Below, in pieces: positions 12,539 through 23,871 of a stretch of 64,000 nt of DNA. The translations under genes and the position numbers were made by a program. Under the pieces are notes generated by a model that was not told the origin of the DNA, ran no database searches, and saw only the letters and a program-made list of their open reading frames with translations. Source of the stretch: Brachypterus glaber (lineage: Eukaryota > Arthropoda > Insecta > Coleoptera > Kateretidae). Numbering within the stretch: the stretch's first letter is position 1; each line of letters starts with the position of its first letter. The stretch lies in contig OY294047.1 in the NCBI GenBank assembly GCA_958510825.1, positions 36,739,747-36,803,746 of the forward strand, read 5' to 3'.

Positions 12539-13190
12539 TATTTTTGGTGGTAGACTATTCCTAAATAATAGCTAAACTTTAAGGATTTTCTTCAATAAAA
12601 AAAATTAGCCCTATATATTTTTTTAAGTTTCGGCGTAAAATGATCGTTAGGACCTACATAAACAAGATATGAAATAAAAAATTGGTTAATAGAAAGTTGT
12701 ACTAAAGTCATGTTACGGGAACCGTGCTTTGTCATTTCTCAGTTTTCAAAATATTTTTTTTTGCGCACAAAGAAATCATATCAAACCTATTATTTAACCA
12801 AAGACATTAACCCTTCAAGGTTTTATTTATTAAAAAGACAGCAGGTTTCAACTTCTGCTGATCGTGTTGAACGCACAAACAGTTTCATACACTCCGGCTT
12901 TCGTTGGCTTTCCCCCACGAAATATACGCTTAACTGCGCCTACTACTCCCGTGGGGGTAACCCCTTGTATTAGAAGGAAACATCGCAATGACGTCACAGC
13001 GTGAAGAAGGAAATGGCACGCTATATATCAGGATTAAACTATAAAGTACGGTGTGGGATCTGTGGGTTGTTACGTTGGCCAGGTAATGGTTGGTTTAAAT
13101 GAGTAGGTACAGCGGGAAAAAGTAGATCAATGCTTGTGCGTAGGTTAAAAAATAGTATTTATGGAATAGTAATGTATCTAAGATATATTT
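12539..13190. other. No confident gene
   Basis: An 87-codon ORF (12710-12973) is the longest here. Part of it lies over a local hairpin around CCCCCACG and CGTGGGGG, and it has no recognisable motif, so it is not called as a gene. Confidence 0.4.
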
Positions 13191-13370
13191 GAGGCGTATA
13201 GTGCAAGAGTGGCCCATCTCACTTTATGGAAATATCGAGATAATGGCTAGTTAAATTTCTCCGATTTTTTAATCATTGATCTAGAATGCATTATTTTATT
13301 TAAAATTTTTCTGTTAGGGTTTTTAGACTCAACCAACATTAAGGTAATGTATGACAAACAAATTTATCTA

Positions 13371-13402
13371 AAATAAAATAAATAAATAAATAAATAAATA
13401 AA
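13371..13402 (+). repeat. (AAAT)n microsatellite
   Basis: Uninterrupted AAAT/AATA units over about 32 bases. Confidence 0.85.
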
Positions 13403-13944
13403 CGAGATCTGACCTCCAATAACACTTTTTTTTTTTTTTAAGTAGATCTAACCTCACATTTGACTTTGAAATTTTAATTATTTTTACATGTGAAAGAAAT
13501 GTTTGTTATTTAATAACAGAATAGTCAAAATACCAATAATTATGCTCTGGAATAGTTAAATGTTCTTAAAGTAATTACATTTAAAAATAAAGAATAACTA
13601 ATGCGTAAACATTGTTCAAGTATCTAAATGGATTTCAGTTCCTATGATCTCAAAGTTTAAGGTAAGTTGTAATTATTTTTTATTAATAAAGCAAAATGTA
13701 CAAAATTGGTAACATAAGGCTCCTGCATTTGTGCAGAAAATGATTTGTTTTGGGACGAACAAATAACTTTCTCGATAAAACAAATTTTGGCTTTTTTAAG
13801 AATCTTTCTAAAAATATCTTTATAAATCCTTGGTAAAACTTGCCTTGTTAGCTTTTTTAAGAAAAAAATTGACATTTTTAATGATGGAGTTGGCTTTTTC
13901 AACATCCCCAATAATATAACCCAGCGAACACCACTATCAACCCA

Positions 13945-13985
13945 TTAGGGAACATTCAAGCATCACGTAACGCTCTAGGGGGGAA
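13945..13985 (+). repeat. Solitary Harbinger-type terminal repeat
   Basis: TTAGGGAACATTCAAGCATC followed by ACGTAACG matches, with four differences or fewer, the ends of the elements at 51674 and 59389. No partner end lies nearby. Confidence 0.5.
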
Positions 13986-15008
13986 GGGCGAATTTGTTTA
14001 AAACTTTTCGCTGCGTTTTAAAGGGAAGATGGGGGCAAATGGTATGTAACATTAAAAAATTATATATGTATAGCCTATACCTGTGGGCCACTCTTGCACT
14101 AATAAAAGAGATAATTTTAATAATGCAGTAGTGCTTTAAATGCTTGTATCGTGCCAAAAAGAAAACCCTCCGTTATGAGGGTGGTATGTAATGAAAGATA
14201 TAGATGTTCTTATTACATTTATAAAAAAAAACTTAAATCTCATAAAAACAAATATGGGCCACTCTTGCACTATACGCCTCATTTACAATATATTAAGTTT
14301 TAAAATTACTTCGAATTTTAATTTAACAATTTTTTATCCAAGTTAAATTCTTTGAGACCACGGCGAGCTTGGACTAACTTTTGATCAGGAATGTAATCAA
14401 TTTTTGTTTTTTTTTTTTAGAAATTGATTTGGGGACATTCCCTGATTATTTTAGAAGCAAAGCGAAAGATCCTCGGGGCGCTTTTTAAGGAAATGCTATT
14501 TTCATTTGTTTTTATATTTTCTTCAGTGTATGTTTAATTTTTATTACGGATATCGAAAGAGTTATGTTGTAGAATATATTTGTTTTTATTTTCATTTTTT
14601 TCTGAGATATTTAAAATCAAAATTTACAAAACTCATTTTTTATTTAAGTCTGTAACCTGTTAAGATATTTAATAATTTTAAAATAATTTAAAATTAACAA
14701 CACCATCTAAAAATTTTATGTAAAAAAATTACCACAAAATGGCTTTAACTTAGTACCAACGCCAACTTAATTTTATTGTATAGATATTGTGTTCTGGCGC
14801 TTAGAGTCACTTTGTGGTAATTTTCTAACATAAGATTTGTAGCTTATTTTAAATCGTTTTAATTTTTTTTAATAACTCAACGGCTTACAAAGGCAGATTT
14901 GAAAAAAATAGTACTGCCAATTTTTATTTTAAATATCTTAGAAAAAAAACGAAAATAAAAACAAAGATATTCTACAAAATTTCCTAAAAAAATAAACTCT
15001 TTAGATAT

Positions 15009-17313
15009 TGTAGCAGTTATGACTGCCACTGTTTTTAAAGATTACCTGATCTGTGTCACGTAATCATACGATGTTACCATTTTTTCAGAAGTTAGTATTT
15101 CTTTCTATTTGCACATATAAGATTGAGTACAGACTTATTGTATGGTCTTGTGGAAGTCTTGCGATGGTCCTTGATTCCATTTGCTGGGTCATTTTTCTTT
15201 TATTACAGAATTTGTCTTATTTTTGGTGTTTACTTTTGATAGCCTAAAATATAATAACAAACGTCTAGTAATCTACTACATTCAGTACTTGAGTTAGCTA
15301 CTGATGTTTTTCAGCTAGTCTTACCTTTTTAATCACAGCTAAAGCTTCTGGAAGTCGGATAAAATCATTATCAAAGATTGTTTACCTAATTTTGAGGTTA
15401 GTTTTACTTCTACCCGCATTCAGGTATACAGTATGCATTGCATGGTCAGCTGATGACTTCAAGTTGGTTTATTTTCGTCGTATCATTTCTTAAACCATAT
15501 GAAACGATTGTTAGATGTATGGCTAGGCATTTTAAACTTATTTAGAGTATTCTTTTTCTTTATTTTCAAGTATTATGGGGATTATGAATAGATGTTTTTT
15601 GTGTTGCCTACCCTCAAAATCGATTTGTTGTTCGTAGTTCCAAGTTTCGCCACGGGGGGAGTTTTGTACCTTGCCGGAGTTGAAGGGAGTGGCGTTCTTT
15701 TTCAAAACGACAAGCAATGGCGTTCAGGTCGTAAAATCAGAATCTGATTTTTGTGAAACCATCCGTGGTTTATGTTTGTGTAAAAATGTTGCAATAAGTT
15801 TGTAATGAAGTGTAGTATAATCCTACGTAATTAGTTCAAGCAGTTTTAATGGAAATTCCACAATATTCATCTTTCAAAGTAAGTCGCTTTTTGGTTACCT
15901 AAGTTACAAGTGTTTAACACGTTGTTTTCTTTATTTTCATTAGAGGCGTACAGATGAAGGCTTCAGGCTGCAGAGTATTCTAGTATTCAGCACTTACTGC
16001 TCCAATTAATTCAGTTTTGGACTGGGTAAGTTTATTTTAAATCTAATTACGGATTTCGATTTTTCATATCGATGGCTGAGTTCTAAAGTCGCTGTTCTTT
16101 CTTTCTAGATTGTTGGTGAAGCTTTTCCATTTCTGTTCTAACGTTCTTCGAATGTTTTGACGATACCTCTATCCCAAATTTTATGAATATTGTTGGTGAA
16201 GCTTTTATATTTTACAACGTTACCGTTATCTCAAATTTTACGAGTATCGATGGCGAAGCTTTCCATTTCAACTTTAACTTCAATTTTCATTGAGGTGTTC
16301 TTCAATTTTCCACATTAGTTTTCAAGAGTTTTCAAGATTTTTCAAGATGTTCAGTAAATTGCAGTACCGTTTTTAAGCCAAGAGGTTTACAAACGTTTCA
16401 ATGGATCCTCAAGCGTTTGAGTTTCAAACGTGTTCAAATTTGTAAGGAGTTCTCAAGGCAAGGACAAGGAAATGTTCTGCACAGTGACGTACATCATCAG
16501 GGAGTGGGACAACGTATTTGGTCGTTCCAGGGACAACTTTAATTAACAGGTTTTTATAGTTTTAGTGTAAATAATGAAAATGCGGTTTACTATATTTATT
16601 TTTGGTAAAATATCCAAGTTCTCAAATTTTAATATTTATTAAGGTGCTCTATTTTATTATGAATATTCTAGGTTGGTTTGTAAACAAAGTTGCAACTTTG
16701 GGCCGTACGCCTAGATTACTATTTTTCACTTATTAACACATACCTTATATTACTGTTTTTATTTAGGTTATTCACCATAATAATTTTGGTATACATATTT
16801 TAACATTTTTGCAATAGGGTAATTCACCACATTTTTTTTTTATATTTCGCAATGGGGTCTTTTCACCATACTTTTGGTAATTTATAATTTTATTTTAATT
16901 AATATGATTAATTAAAGTTGTCTACTTGTCATTTTAAATAAACATTGTAACAGCACATATTTGAGTTTTTGTTTAAATTATAATCAACACAAGATATACA
17001 AATCTATTCAAATCATAGTTATTTTTCAGGTTTATACATGCTGTAAAAGATAATTAATATTCTAGTACATTATTTTTTATGTGTTTGAATCTTAACACAT
17101 AAACTGCCAAGCACATGTATGTTTACAAGATTCTGGCGCCCAAGGTGTTAAACTAAGCTTATTATCATAATTTTTAATCCATGAACCCCTGTGCCCGTAC
17201 TGATGCCAGTTAGCCGATCGCAACCGTACATTTTCTTTTCTATAATAAGTAACCAGGGCAGCGCCTGATAATTTTTTAGTTTTTACTTATTCTAGACAGG
17301 AAAACGCGGTACA
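15009..17313 (+). repeat. 5' long terminal repeat (2305 bp)
   Basis: Begins TGTAGCAGTTATG and ends GCGGTACA (TG...CA). It holds three imperfect ~75-bp units around TTGGTGAAGCTTTT (16111-16270) and three short units around TTCACCA (16780-16880). Two intron-like intervals with consensus GTAAGT donors are present at 15879-15943 and 16026-16108. A 64-codon ORF at 15053-15247 has no recognisable domain and is unlikely to be a gene. Confidence 0.95.
15879..16108 (+). other. Two predicted short introns inside the LTR
   Basis: Interval 15879-15943 has donor GTAAGTCG and acceptor TTATTTTCATTAG. Interval 16026-16108 has donor GTAAGT and acceptor TTCTTTCTAG. Both are 65-83 bases, a usual insect intron size, with an 82-base exon between. 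The same signals recur at 24742-24806 and 24889-24971 in the 3' LTR. This is prediction from splice-site appearance only. Confidence 0.3.
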
Positions 17314-17316
17314 CAA

Positions 17317-17336
17317 TGGCGCCCAAATAACGTGGG
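17317..17336 (+). promoter_or_regulatory. Primer-binding site, tRNA-Lys type
   Basis: TGGCGCCCAAATAACGTGGG starts three bases after the 5' LTR. The TGGCGCCC start matches the 3' end of tRNA-Lys used by many retroelements. Confidence 0.75.
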
Positions 17337-17384
17337 ATTAAGCTAGTTTAACTTTTAAATTTTTGAAGTTTGTGAAAAAAATAT

Positions 17385-17422
<38 letters not shown>

Positions 17423-18236
17423 TTTTGAGATATTTTTAAGATATTTTTAAGATATTTAGACAAAACTGGATATGGTTGTTGATTTGATTTAAACAATAGG
17501 TGTGCAATGTTTAAAAAATAGTTTGGTGTATACAGGGAGAAAAGAAACCACGGATAGGTTGAGAGTACCAAAAGGGTAAAGTTTTGAGTTTTATTCGAAT
17601 TCTAAAATATATAGGATCGTAATAAAAAAAAGTATTGGACGCAGTGGTACAGTTTTTGGTTATTTTTGATTCTGAAATATACAGGGTAAAAATAAAAGTT
17701 AGAGAGAATTTTTTTTGAAAAGCAAACATTTTGGTGCATAGTTTTGATTATTTTAATTCTGAAATATATAGAGTAAAATAAAGAGAGAAAAGTTTGGCCA
17801 GTGAGTTATTTTAGTTCTAAAATATATAGGAGAAAATAAAGTTGAGAGGTTTTTGGTTATGAAATTCTAAAATATATAGAATGGATTAAAGTTTGATGAA
17901 AGATGAGAGATTTTTTGAGTTTGTGAAATTCTGAAATATACAGGGTGAACAAAAAAAGGTGTAGTAGTACGCGAGAATAAATCGTGGAGTTTTTGGTTCC
18001 GATCCGAATCTAAAAAAGAGTGGCGGACAGGGCAAGTATTTTTGAAAAAATATTGCAAATTTTGAGTGAGATTGCGAGAGATTTTTGAAAGATTTCTGAA
18101 AGATTTTCAAAAGATTTTTGAGAGTGAATATTTTTAGAAAGAATATTGACTATTTAAAGAGAGATTGCGAAAGATTTTTGACAGATTTTGACAGATTTTT
18201 GATAGTAAATTTTAGTAATAAATTAAAATTTTAATC
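17337..18236 (+). other. Retrotransposon leader with short spaced repeats
   Basis: About 900 noncoding bases precede gag. A 24-base A-run followed by T8 is at 17395-17426. A motif close to TTCTRAAATATAYAGG recurs six times between about 17598 and 17945 at 50-90 base spacing. It may relate to RNA packaging or internal initiation, but that is speculation. Antisense ORFs here are low-complexity shadows. Confidence 0.7.
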
Positions 18237-19751
18237 ATGGAAGATTTAAATAAAATGGATCTTAGATATTTGACGGTAGAGCAAATAAATTATGAATTGC
18301 GTATTAGGTCTTTAACGGCTAGGAATGATAGAAATGCGAAAATTAAAACATTGAGTAGAGCTATAGCAAGGGAAACGGAGGACAATAAATATGTCGATCC
18401 GGAGTTTAATTTCAATAATGAGGTAAAAGCTATTAATGATAATATTGATATTGTAAAAACTTTAGTTAAAGAACTTGAGGAGTTTGAGTACTCAATTTCT
18501 CAACTCATTCGTATAAAGTCAAATCTAGCGCACATAAATAAGCGTTTAAATAGGTTTCCGGAAGTAAAGGATAAAGAAGCAGATAGGACAAAATTTTTAC
18601 AGATTTCTAAAGCCACTTGTTTAGAATTAGAGGCGGATTTGATTGAGGCTCATACTGCGCATGAGAATAAGGTCAATGAAACTAATATGACAAGAATTTC
18701 TTTAAATGACACAACGTTTCATGCAGCAGCTAATACTTCGGCTAGATCAGACCCGGACTTTATAAAGCCTGTACCTGTTTATAAATGGGGTGTTTCTTTT
18801 GACGGTACTGGAGACGTACTTTCGTTCATTGAAAAAGTAGATTATTTAAAAGTTTGTAGAAACGTCTCAGATGAAATTTTATTTAAAACAGCTTATGACT
18901 TATTTAAAGAGCCGGCGCTCTCTTGGTTTTTGTCAGTTAAAAGTTCAGTTAATAATTGGTCAGAGTTAATAGGATTATTAAAGAAAGAATTTTTGTCTGC
19001 TAGTGTAGATGATCATACTTGGGATGACATCAGGGCAAAGTATCAAAAACCAGATGAGTCAATTTCAGTTTTTACAGCGGCTATGGAGACATTATTTAAG
19101 AGACTTTTGCGTTATCCTAGTGATTTTACAAAATTGAAAACAATTAGGGAAAGGATACTTCCACATTATTTTACTCCGTTATCATTAGTAGAAGTAAACT
19201 CGATTGAAGACCTCAGAAAGTATTGTAAAAAGTTAGATGAAGCTTACATTTTGAAACAAAAAAGTGTAACAAATAAAAACGCAATTTATAAGAAATCAGT
19301 ACCTAGGGTAAATGTGGTAGAAACTCAAGATAGTAGTTTTGCAGAGGAAAGTAGTTGTGTAAATAAAGCAAGTAGTAGTAAAAATGTTTGTAAAGAAGGG
19401 CACTGTTGTCAGATAAATTCAAATAGTAATTTTAGTAACAATTTTAGAAATAATAATAATAGTAATGGTAACTATAATAGAAATTTCAGAAATAATGGAT
19501 ATAAATCTTTTGGTAGTAATAGTAGCAGTAATTTTAATAGTAATAAAAATCAGAAAAATAGCAGTTCAGAAAATAATAGTACAGTAAATAGTAGTAATCA
19601 AGTAAAGCAAATAGTCTGTTATAATTGTAATGGAATTAATCATGTTTTTAGTAAATGTCTTGCAAAAAGGACTAAGTTTTGTTACCGTTGTGGAAAAAAA
19701 GACGTATTTTTAAAAGATTGTTCTAATTGTCAAAAAAATGTAGAGCAGTAG
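18237..19751 (+). CDS. gag: Gag polyprotein of Gypsy element
   Basis: 504 residues. It forms the nucleocapsid-like particle that packages the element RNA. The N-terminus (about residues 8-45) has a SAP-like pattern, LTVEQINYELRIRSL. The middle (about 180-350) fits the helical Gypsy capsid core, with GTGDVLSFIEKVDYL and WFLSVKSSVNNWSEL segments. Residues about 395-455 are very rich in Asn and Ser. A CCHC zinc knuckle occupies 461-474 (C461, C464, H469, C474). A second knuckle at 482-495 has Cys at 482, 485 and 495 but Val where His is expected. The stop overlaps pol by 25 bases, and a -1 slippery site lies just before it. Start chosen as the first ATG of the frame. Confidence 0.92.
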   Translation: MEDLNKMDLRYLTVEQINYELRIRSLTARNDRNAKIKTLSRAIARETEDNKYVDPEFNFNNEVKAINDNIDIVKTLVKELEEFEYSISQLIRIKSNLAHINKRLNRFPEVKDKEADRTKFLQISKATCLELEADLIEAHTAHENKVNETNMTRISLNDTTFHAAANTSARSDPDFIKPVPVYKWGVSFDGTGDVLSFIEKVDYLKVCRNVSDEILFKTAYDLFKEPALSWFLSVKSSVNNWSELIGLLKKEFLSASVDDHTWDDIRAKYQKPDESISVFTAAMETLFKRLLRYPSDFTKLKTIRERILPHYFTPLSLVEVNSIEDLRKYCKKLDEAYILKQKSVTNKNAIYKKSVPRVNVVETQDSSFAEESSCVNKASSSKNVCKEGHCCQINSNSNFSNNFRNNNNSNGNYNRNFRNNGYKSFGSNSSSNFNSNKNQKNSSSENNSTVNSSNQVKQIVCYNCNGINHVFSKCLAKRTKFCYRCGKKDVFLKDCSNCQKNVEQ

Positions 19752-22700
19752 TGGGAAATCCCGGCCGACGCTCACTACTTCATAAGGCCATACCTGATAG
19801 TAAGATAACTAGTAGCTACGAAGACAATTGGTTCAATTGGACAATTTGGCTAGAAAAAGTAAAAGCATTTTATAAAAATCACTTAATTTCCTTAGTAAAT
19901 TTAAATCCTTTTGAAAATTTACCAAATGATAATAGGCCTTATATAAAAGCAAGTATCGCTAATAAGCAAATAGTAGCATTAATAGATACTGGCGCTAACT
20001 GTTCAGTTATAGGAAATTTGGGAATTAGTTTGATTAAAAGTTTAAATTTAGAAATTTGTAATAGTAGTATACCATATGTAACTACGGCTGATAAGGCACA
20101 TCAAAAAGTTTTAGGTTTTGTGGAGTTACCAATTACAGTCAATGATACAGTAAATGTTTTAAAAATTTTAGTAGTACCGACTTTGCAAACAGAATTTATT
20201 TTTGGAGTAGATTTTTTGAAACAATTTTCTATATCTCTAAGTTTCGAAAATAATTCTTGGAAATTTTTGAATAAAGTAGAAATAAATAGTATTAATTCTA
20301 GTAATGAATTTGGAATTTTAGAGTTAAGTAGTGATCAGGAACATTTAGCTAATAAAGTTAAAGATTTGTTCAAAGAACTAAAAAAAGATAAGTTAGGGTG
20401 TACTCATATAATGAAACATGATATTGATACTGGGGATAACAAACCTTTTAAAATGCGACAATACCAAATGTCTCCGTATATGCAAGAAATTTTAGTTAAA
20501 GAATTAAAAGATATGTTAGCACAAGGGGTAGTCTCTCCTTCGAATAGCGATTATAATAGTCCGGTATTGTTAGTGAAAAAATCTGATGGATCGCATAGGC
20601 TTTGTTTCGATGGTAGAAAATTAAATGCTCAAACAAAGAAGGATTCTTATCCATTACCAAAAATTGATAGAATTTTAAGTATGCTTGGTAAGGCGAGATA
20701 TATTTCTACAATCGATCTGAAAAAAGCTTTTTGGCAGATTCCACTGACTGAAAGGTCAAAGGAAAAATGCGCTTTCACTGTACCTGGCTATGGTCTATTT
20801 CACTTTAATCGTATGTGTTTTGGGTTGGCTAACGCGGCGCAAAGGCAACAACGATTGATGGATAAATTGTTTGGTGCTGCCTTTGAACCATATATTTTTG
20901 TATATTTAGATGACATAATAATAGTATCATCTAGTTTTGAAGAACATATACGTCTGCTAAAAGAGGTTTATCGTATTTTAAAAGAAGCTAATCTTACAAT
21001 AAATTTTGATAAGTGTAAATTTTTTAGAAAATCATTAAAGTATTTGGGTTTTGTTTTGGATAGAGAAGGGTTACGCACAGATATAGAAAAAGTACAGGAT
21101 ATGTTAAATTATAAACGTCCTAGTACAACTACAGAGATTAAACGGTTTATAGGGTTATGTTCATGGTACAGACGGTTTGTAAAAAATTTTGCAACGTTAG
21201 TAGCACCACTTAATGCTTTGCTGAAAGGTTTAGGAAAGAAACAACCAATTAAATGGAATAATGAAGCTGAAGTCGCGTTTGTTAAAATAAAAGAAGCTCT
21301 TGTTTCAGCTCCGGTTTTAACCAGTGCTAGGTACGACCTTGTTTTCACCATACAATGTGACGCTAGTAATGTAGGTTTGGGAGCAGTGTTAACACAGGTT
21401 CAGGAGGGAAAGGAAAAGGTTATTGCATACGCCTCAAGAACTCTCTCAAGATCAGAAAGAAATTTTAGCACCGGTGAAAAAGAATGTTTAGCTCTTTTAT
21501 TCGCGATTGATCGTTTCAGGGGATATATTGAAGGAGTTAGGTTTAATGTTATAACAGACCATTCTAGTTTAAAGTATTTAGCAAATTTTAAAGACCCGAC
21601 AGGAAGAATTGCTAGATGGGCGGTTAAACTCCAACAGTATGACATGAATATTACATATCGTAAGGGTAGTTTACAAGTAGTTCCAGATGCATTAAGTAGG
21701 GCTTTTGAAGAAGTTGAACCAGAAAAACCAGTATTTCCGTCAGTTAATTTAATATCATTTGATTCGGAACAGTATGGTAAAGATGAGTACTATGTTTCAT
21801 TAAGAGAAAAGATATTGAAGAGTCCAAATCAATATAAAGAGTATAGAATTGTAGAAGATAAAATATATAAATTTGATCGTTCTAATTTAGGTATTAAAAC
21901 GAATATTAAAGAGTGGAAGTTGTTGGTTCCGAGACTCTGTAGGGTGCTTGTTATGAAAGAATGTCATGATGATCCTTTAGCAGCTCACATGGGTTTTTAT
22001 AAAACTTTTAATAGGGTATCACAAGAATATTTTTGGCCACGTATGAGATCAGATATTTTGAAATATGTTAAGTGTTGTAAAATTTGCGCTGAACAAAAGG
22101 TTCCGAATTATGCACGTCATGGGTTGATGGGTAAAGAAAAGAATATTAGTTTCCCTTGGCAGTGTATTTCAACAGATTTTATAGGTCCATTACCTAGATC
22201 GAATGGAGGGTTTTGTTATTTATTAGTAGTATCTGATTGGTTCACAAAATATACACTTTTACAACCTTTGAAAACAGCTACTGCTCAAGGTGTAATAAAA
22301 TTTATAGAAAATCAGGTGTTCTTAATATATGGCGTACCGCAGTACATTATTGTCGATAATGGTACTCAGTTTGCTGGGAAAGCTTTCAAAAAGCTTGCGG
22401 ACGACTATCAAGTTCAAAAAATCTGGTACAATGCCAAATTTCATTCACAAGTAAATCCTACAGAAAGACAGAATCGAACGGTAGAAACGGCGATAAGGTC
22501 TTATATAAAAGAAAATCACCGGGAATGGGATAAAAATATAGGTAAAATAGGTCTTGCGCTTCGTACCGCAGTTAATGAGGTCCACGGACATTCGCCGGCG
22601 TTTCTCAATTTTGGAAGAATCGTACCTTTAACAGGGGCTTACTATGGCAAAGTTTCGTCCACTCAAGACGTTGAGTTGGAACCGGATTCTCGGGAAATGT

Positions 22701-23038
22701 ATTTTAAGGATTTAGTTGGGTTAAAAGACATTTTTGCGGATGTAAAAACTAAATTGCATGAAGCATACGAGCGAAATAGAAGAGCCTATAACCTTAGAAA
22801 GCGTGACGTAACGTTCACGATAGGTGAGAAGGTATGGAAAAGAAATAAAGTTCTTTCCAGCGCAGTAAATTATTTTGCGTCAAAATTAGCGCCTAAGTAC
22901 GTGTTATGTAAGATAATAGGTAAAAAGTCAAATTTGGTTTATGTGTTACAGGATAAAAACGGTCAATCCATTGGAGACTGGCACGTTAAAGATCTTAAGA
23001 AATATTTGGGTTCGAATAGTGATGTATCCGTCGGATAA
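19727..23038 (+). CDS. pol: Pol polyprotein of Gypsy element
   Basis: 1103 residues if read from its first ATG, but it is probably made as a Gag-Pol fusion by -1 frameshifting, so that Met need not be used. Protease: DTGA at 87-90. Reverse transcriptase: about 230-410, with the YLDD catalytic box at 393-396. RNase H: about 535-665, with CDAS around D545 and the TDHSSL segment. Integrase: HHCC zinc finger (H747, H754 and the CKIC pair), then catalytic D817, D877 and E913. The 35-residue D-E spacing is the classical DD35E form. The domain order RT-RNase H-integrase is Ty3/Gypsy. No chromodomain or env was seen. All catalytic residues are present and the frame is open, so the copy may be active. 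Confidence 0.95.
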   Translation: MSKKCRAVVGNPGRRSLLHKAIPDSKITSSYEDNWFNWTIWLEKVKAFYKNHLISLVNLNPFENLPNDNRPYIKASIANKQIVALIDTGANCSVIGNLGISLIKSLNLEICNSSIPYVTTADKAHQKVLGFVELPITVNDTVNVLKILVVPTLQTEFIFGVDFLKQFSISLSFENNSWKFLNKVEINSINSSNEFGILELSSDQEHLANKVKDLFKELKKDKLGCTHIMKHDIDTGDNKPFKMRQYQMSPYMQEILVKELKDMLAQGVVSPSNSDYNSPVLLVKKSDGSHRLCFDGRKLNAQTKKDSYPLPKIDRILSMLGKARYISTIDLKKAFWQIPLTERSKEKCAFTVPGYGLFHFNRMCFGLANAAQRQQRLMDKLFGAAFEPYIFVYLDDIIIVSSSFEEHIRLLKEVYRILKEANLTINFDKCKFFRKSLKYLGFVLDREGLRTDIEKVQDMLNYKRPSTTTEIKRFIGLCSWYRRFVKNFATLVAPLNALLKGLGKKQPIKWNNEAEVAFVKIKEALVSAPVLTSARYDLVFTIQCDASNVGLGAVLTQVQEGKEKVIAYASRTLSRSERNFSTGEKECLALLFAIDRFRGYIEGVRFNVITDHSSLKYLANFKDPTGRIARWAVKLQQYDMNITYRKGSLQVVPDALSRAFEEVEPEKPVFPSVNLISFDSEQYGKDEYYVSLREKILKSPNQYKEYRIVEDKIYKFDRSNLGIKTNIKEWKLLVPRLCRVLVMKECHDDPLAAHMGFYKTFNRVSQEYFWPRMRSDILKYVKCCKICAEQKVPNYARHGLMGKEKNISFPWQCISTDFIGPLPRSNGGFCYLLVVSDWFTKYTLLQPLKTATAQGVIKFIENQVFLIYGVPQYIIVDNGTQFAGKAFKKLADDYQVQKIWYNAKFHSQVNPTERQNRTVETAIRSYIKENHREWDKNIGKIGLALRTAVNEVHGHSPAFLNFGRIVPLTGAYYGKVSSTQDVELEPDSREMYFKDLVGLKDIFADVKTKLHEAYERNRRAYNLRKRDVTFTIGEKVWKRNKVLSSAVNYFASKLAPKYVLCKIIGKKSNLVYVLQDKNGQSIGDWHVKDLKKYLGSNSDVSVG
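19733..19739 (+). promoter_or_regulatory. Putative -1 ribosomal frameshift site
   Basis: In the gag frame the codons CAA AAA AAT give the slippery heptamer A_AAA_AAT four codons before the gag stop. Slipping back one base enters the pol frame directly. A GC-richer stretch follows at 19750-19775. The site fits the X_XXY_YYZ rule; function is inferred. Confidence 0.65.
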
Positions 23039-23871
23039 CTGCATGCATGAGTTTTTAAATTTCAGAAAGAAAAATAAAACCGTTAATTGTAAATATTAGC
23101 TAAGAGTGAGTAAAAGTCAAGTGTAAATAGTTAAATTTTATTTTAAATAAAATAAAGTCAAATATTGTAAAAAAAAAAAATATTTTCTTTGATGCTCGAG
23201 GGATCAGGTCTAGAACTGATTGCTGCGACATTTTAGTAGATGGGTGTAGAGTGAGTGTTCTTCAGTTTTGATTGAGATCTTGATTAGAATACCTGAAAAA
23301 TTAAAAGGTTAATAACGGTCAAAACTATGGACTAAAAAGTTTTTGGACTTAGTGTCAATAATAAGGATTATTGATATTAAAAAGTCATTGTTGTTGAATT
23401 TTAGTTAATAAGAATTTTCCCGATTATGTAACTTCCCGATTGTGTAACTATAACTCGATTTTGTCAATTCATGGATTTGTCCCTAGTAAATAGGCGTGTG
23501 GTACGCGTAGATATCAGGCTTAACTAAAAATTCAATAAAAATGCATTCAATAACAAGTTCAATAAACATTGATTCAATATTGATTCATAAAAATTGGATA
23601 GAAATGCAATGAAAAATAAATAAATATTTTTATTTTTGTATATATTCGGAAAGGGGAATAAAGCTACAATAAATAATAAGTAAATTTAATAGTTTTTGGT
23701 TACAGAATCAGAATATGCTAGTAGCATAAGTTAGGAGTAATTTTTTTTGGTTAAGGGGTTATTCTTTGTGATATTGTAATGTTCTATTTAGAGTTAACTA
23801 TTGGAGTTTATACTCTGGGTTAAAAAATATTTTTGGGAATAAATATTTTTTATTTATTCGGAGGAGGGCTG
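23039..23871 (+). other. 3' noncoding region and polypurine tract
   Basis: No ORF of note. TTCAATAA-type short repeats occur at 23520-23600. A purine run GGAGGAGGG at 23860-23868 lies three bases before the 3' LTR and fits a polypurine tract for plus-strand priming. No env reading frame is present. Confidence 0.75.

Larger units (their letters stand above)
13191..14280. mobile_element. DNA transposon remnant with 26-bp inverted ends
   Basis: GAGGCGTATAGTGCAAGAGT is present at the left end and as its complement at the right end (14255-14280). ATTT flanks both ends, a possible 4-bp target duplication. A third, internal copy of the TGGGCCACTCTTGCACTA motif lies near 14081. The interior has only short ORFs and a nested Harbinger-type end at 13945. 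Superfamily not determined. Confidence 0.65.

Noticed and set aside
12710..12973. 87-codon ORF
   Set aside because: No family recognised and part of it lies over a local hairpin; chance ORF is likelier.
15053..15247. 64-codon ORF present twice (also 23916-24110)
   Set aside because: It is duplicated only because it lies in both LTRs; there is no domain or supporting signal.
21109..21645. Antisense ORFs of about 80 codons within pol
   Set aside because: Shadows of the pol reading frame.
23039..23871. Possible env gene after pol
   Set aside because: No ORF, signal peptide or membrane segment; the element is a retrotransposon without an envelope gene.
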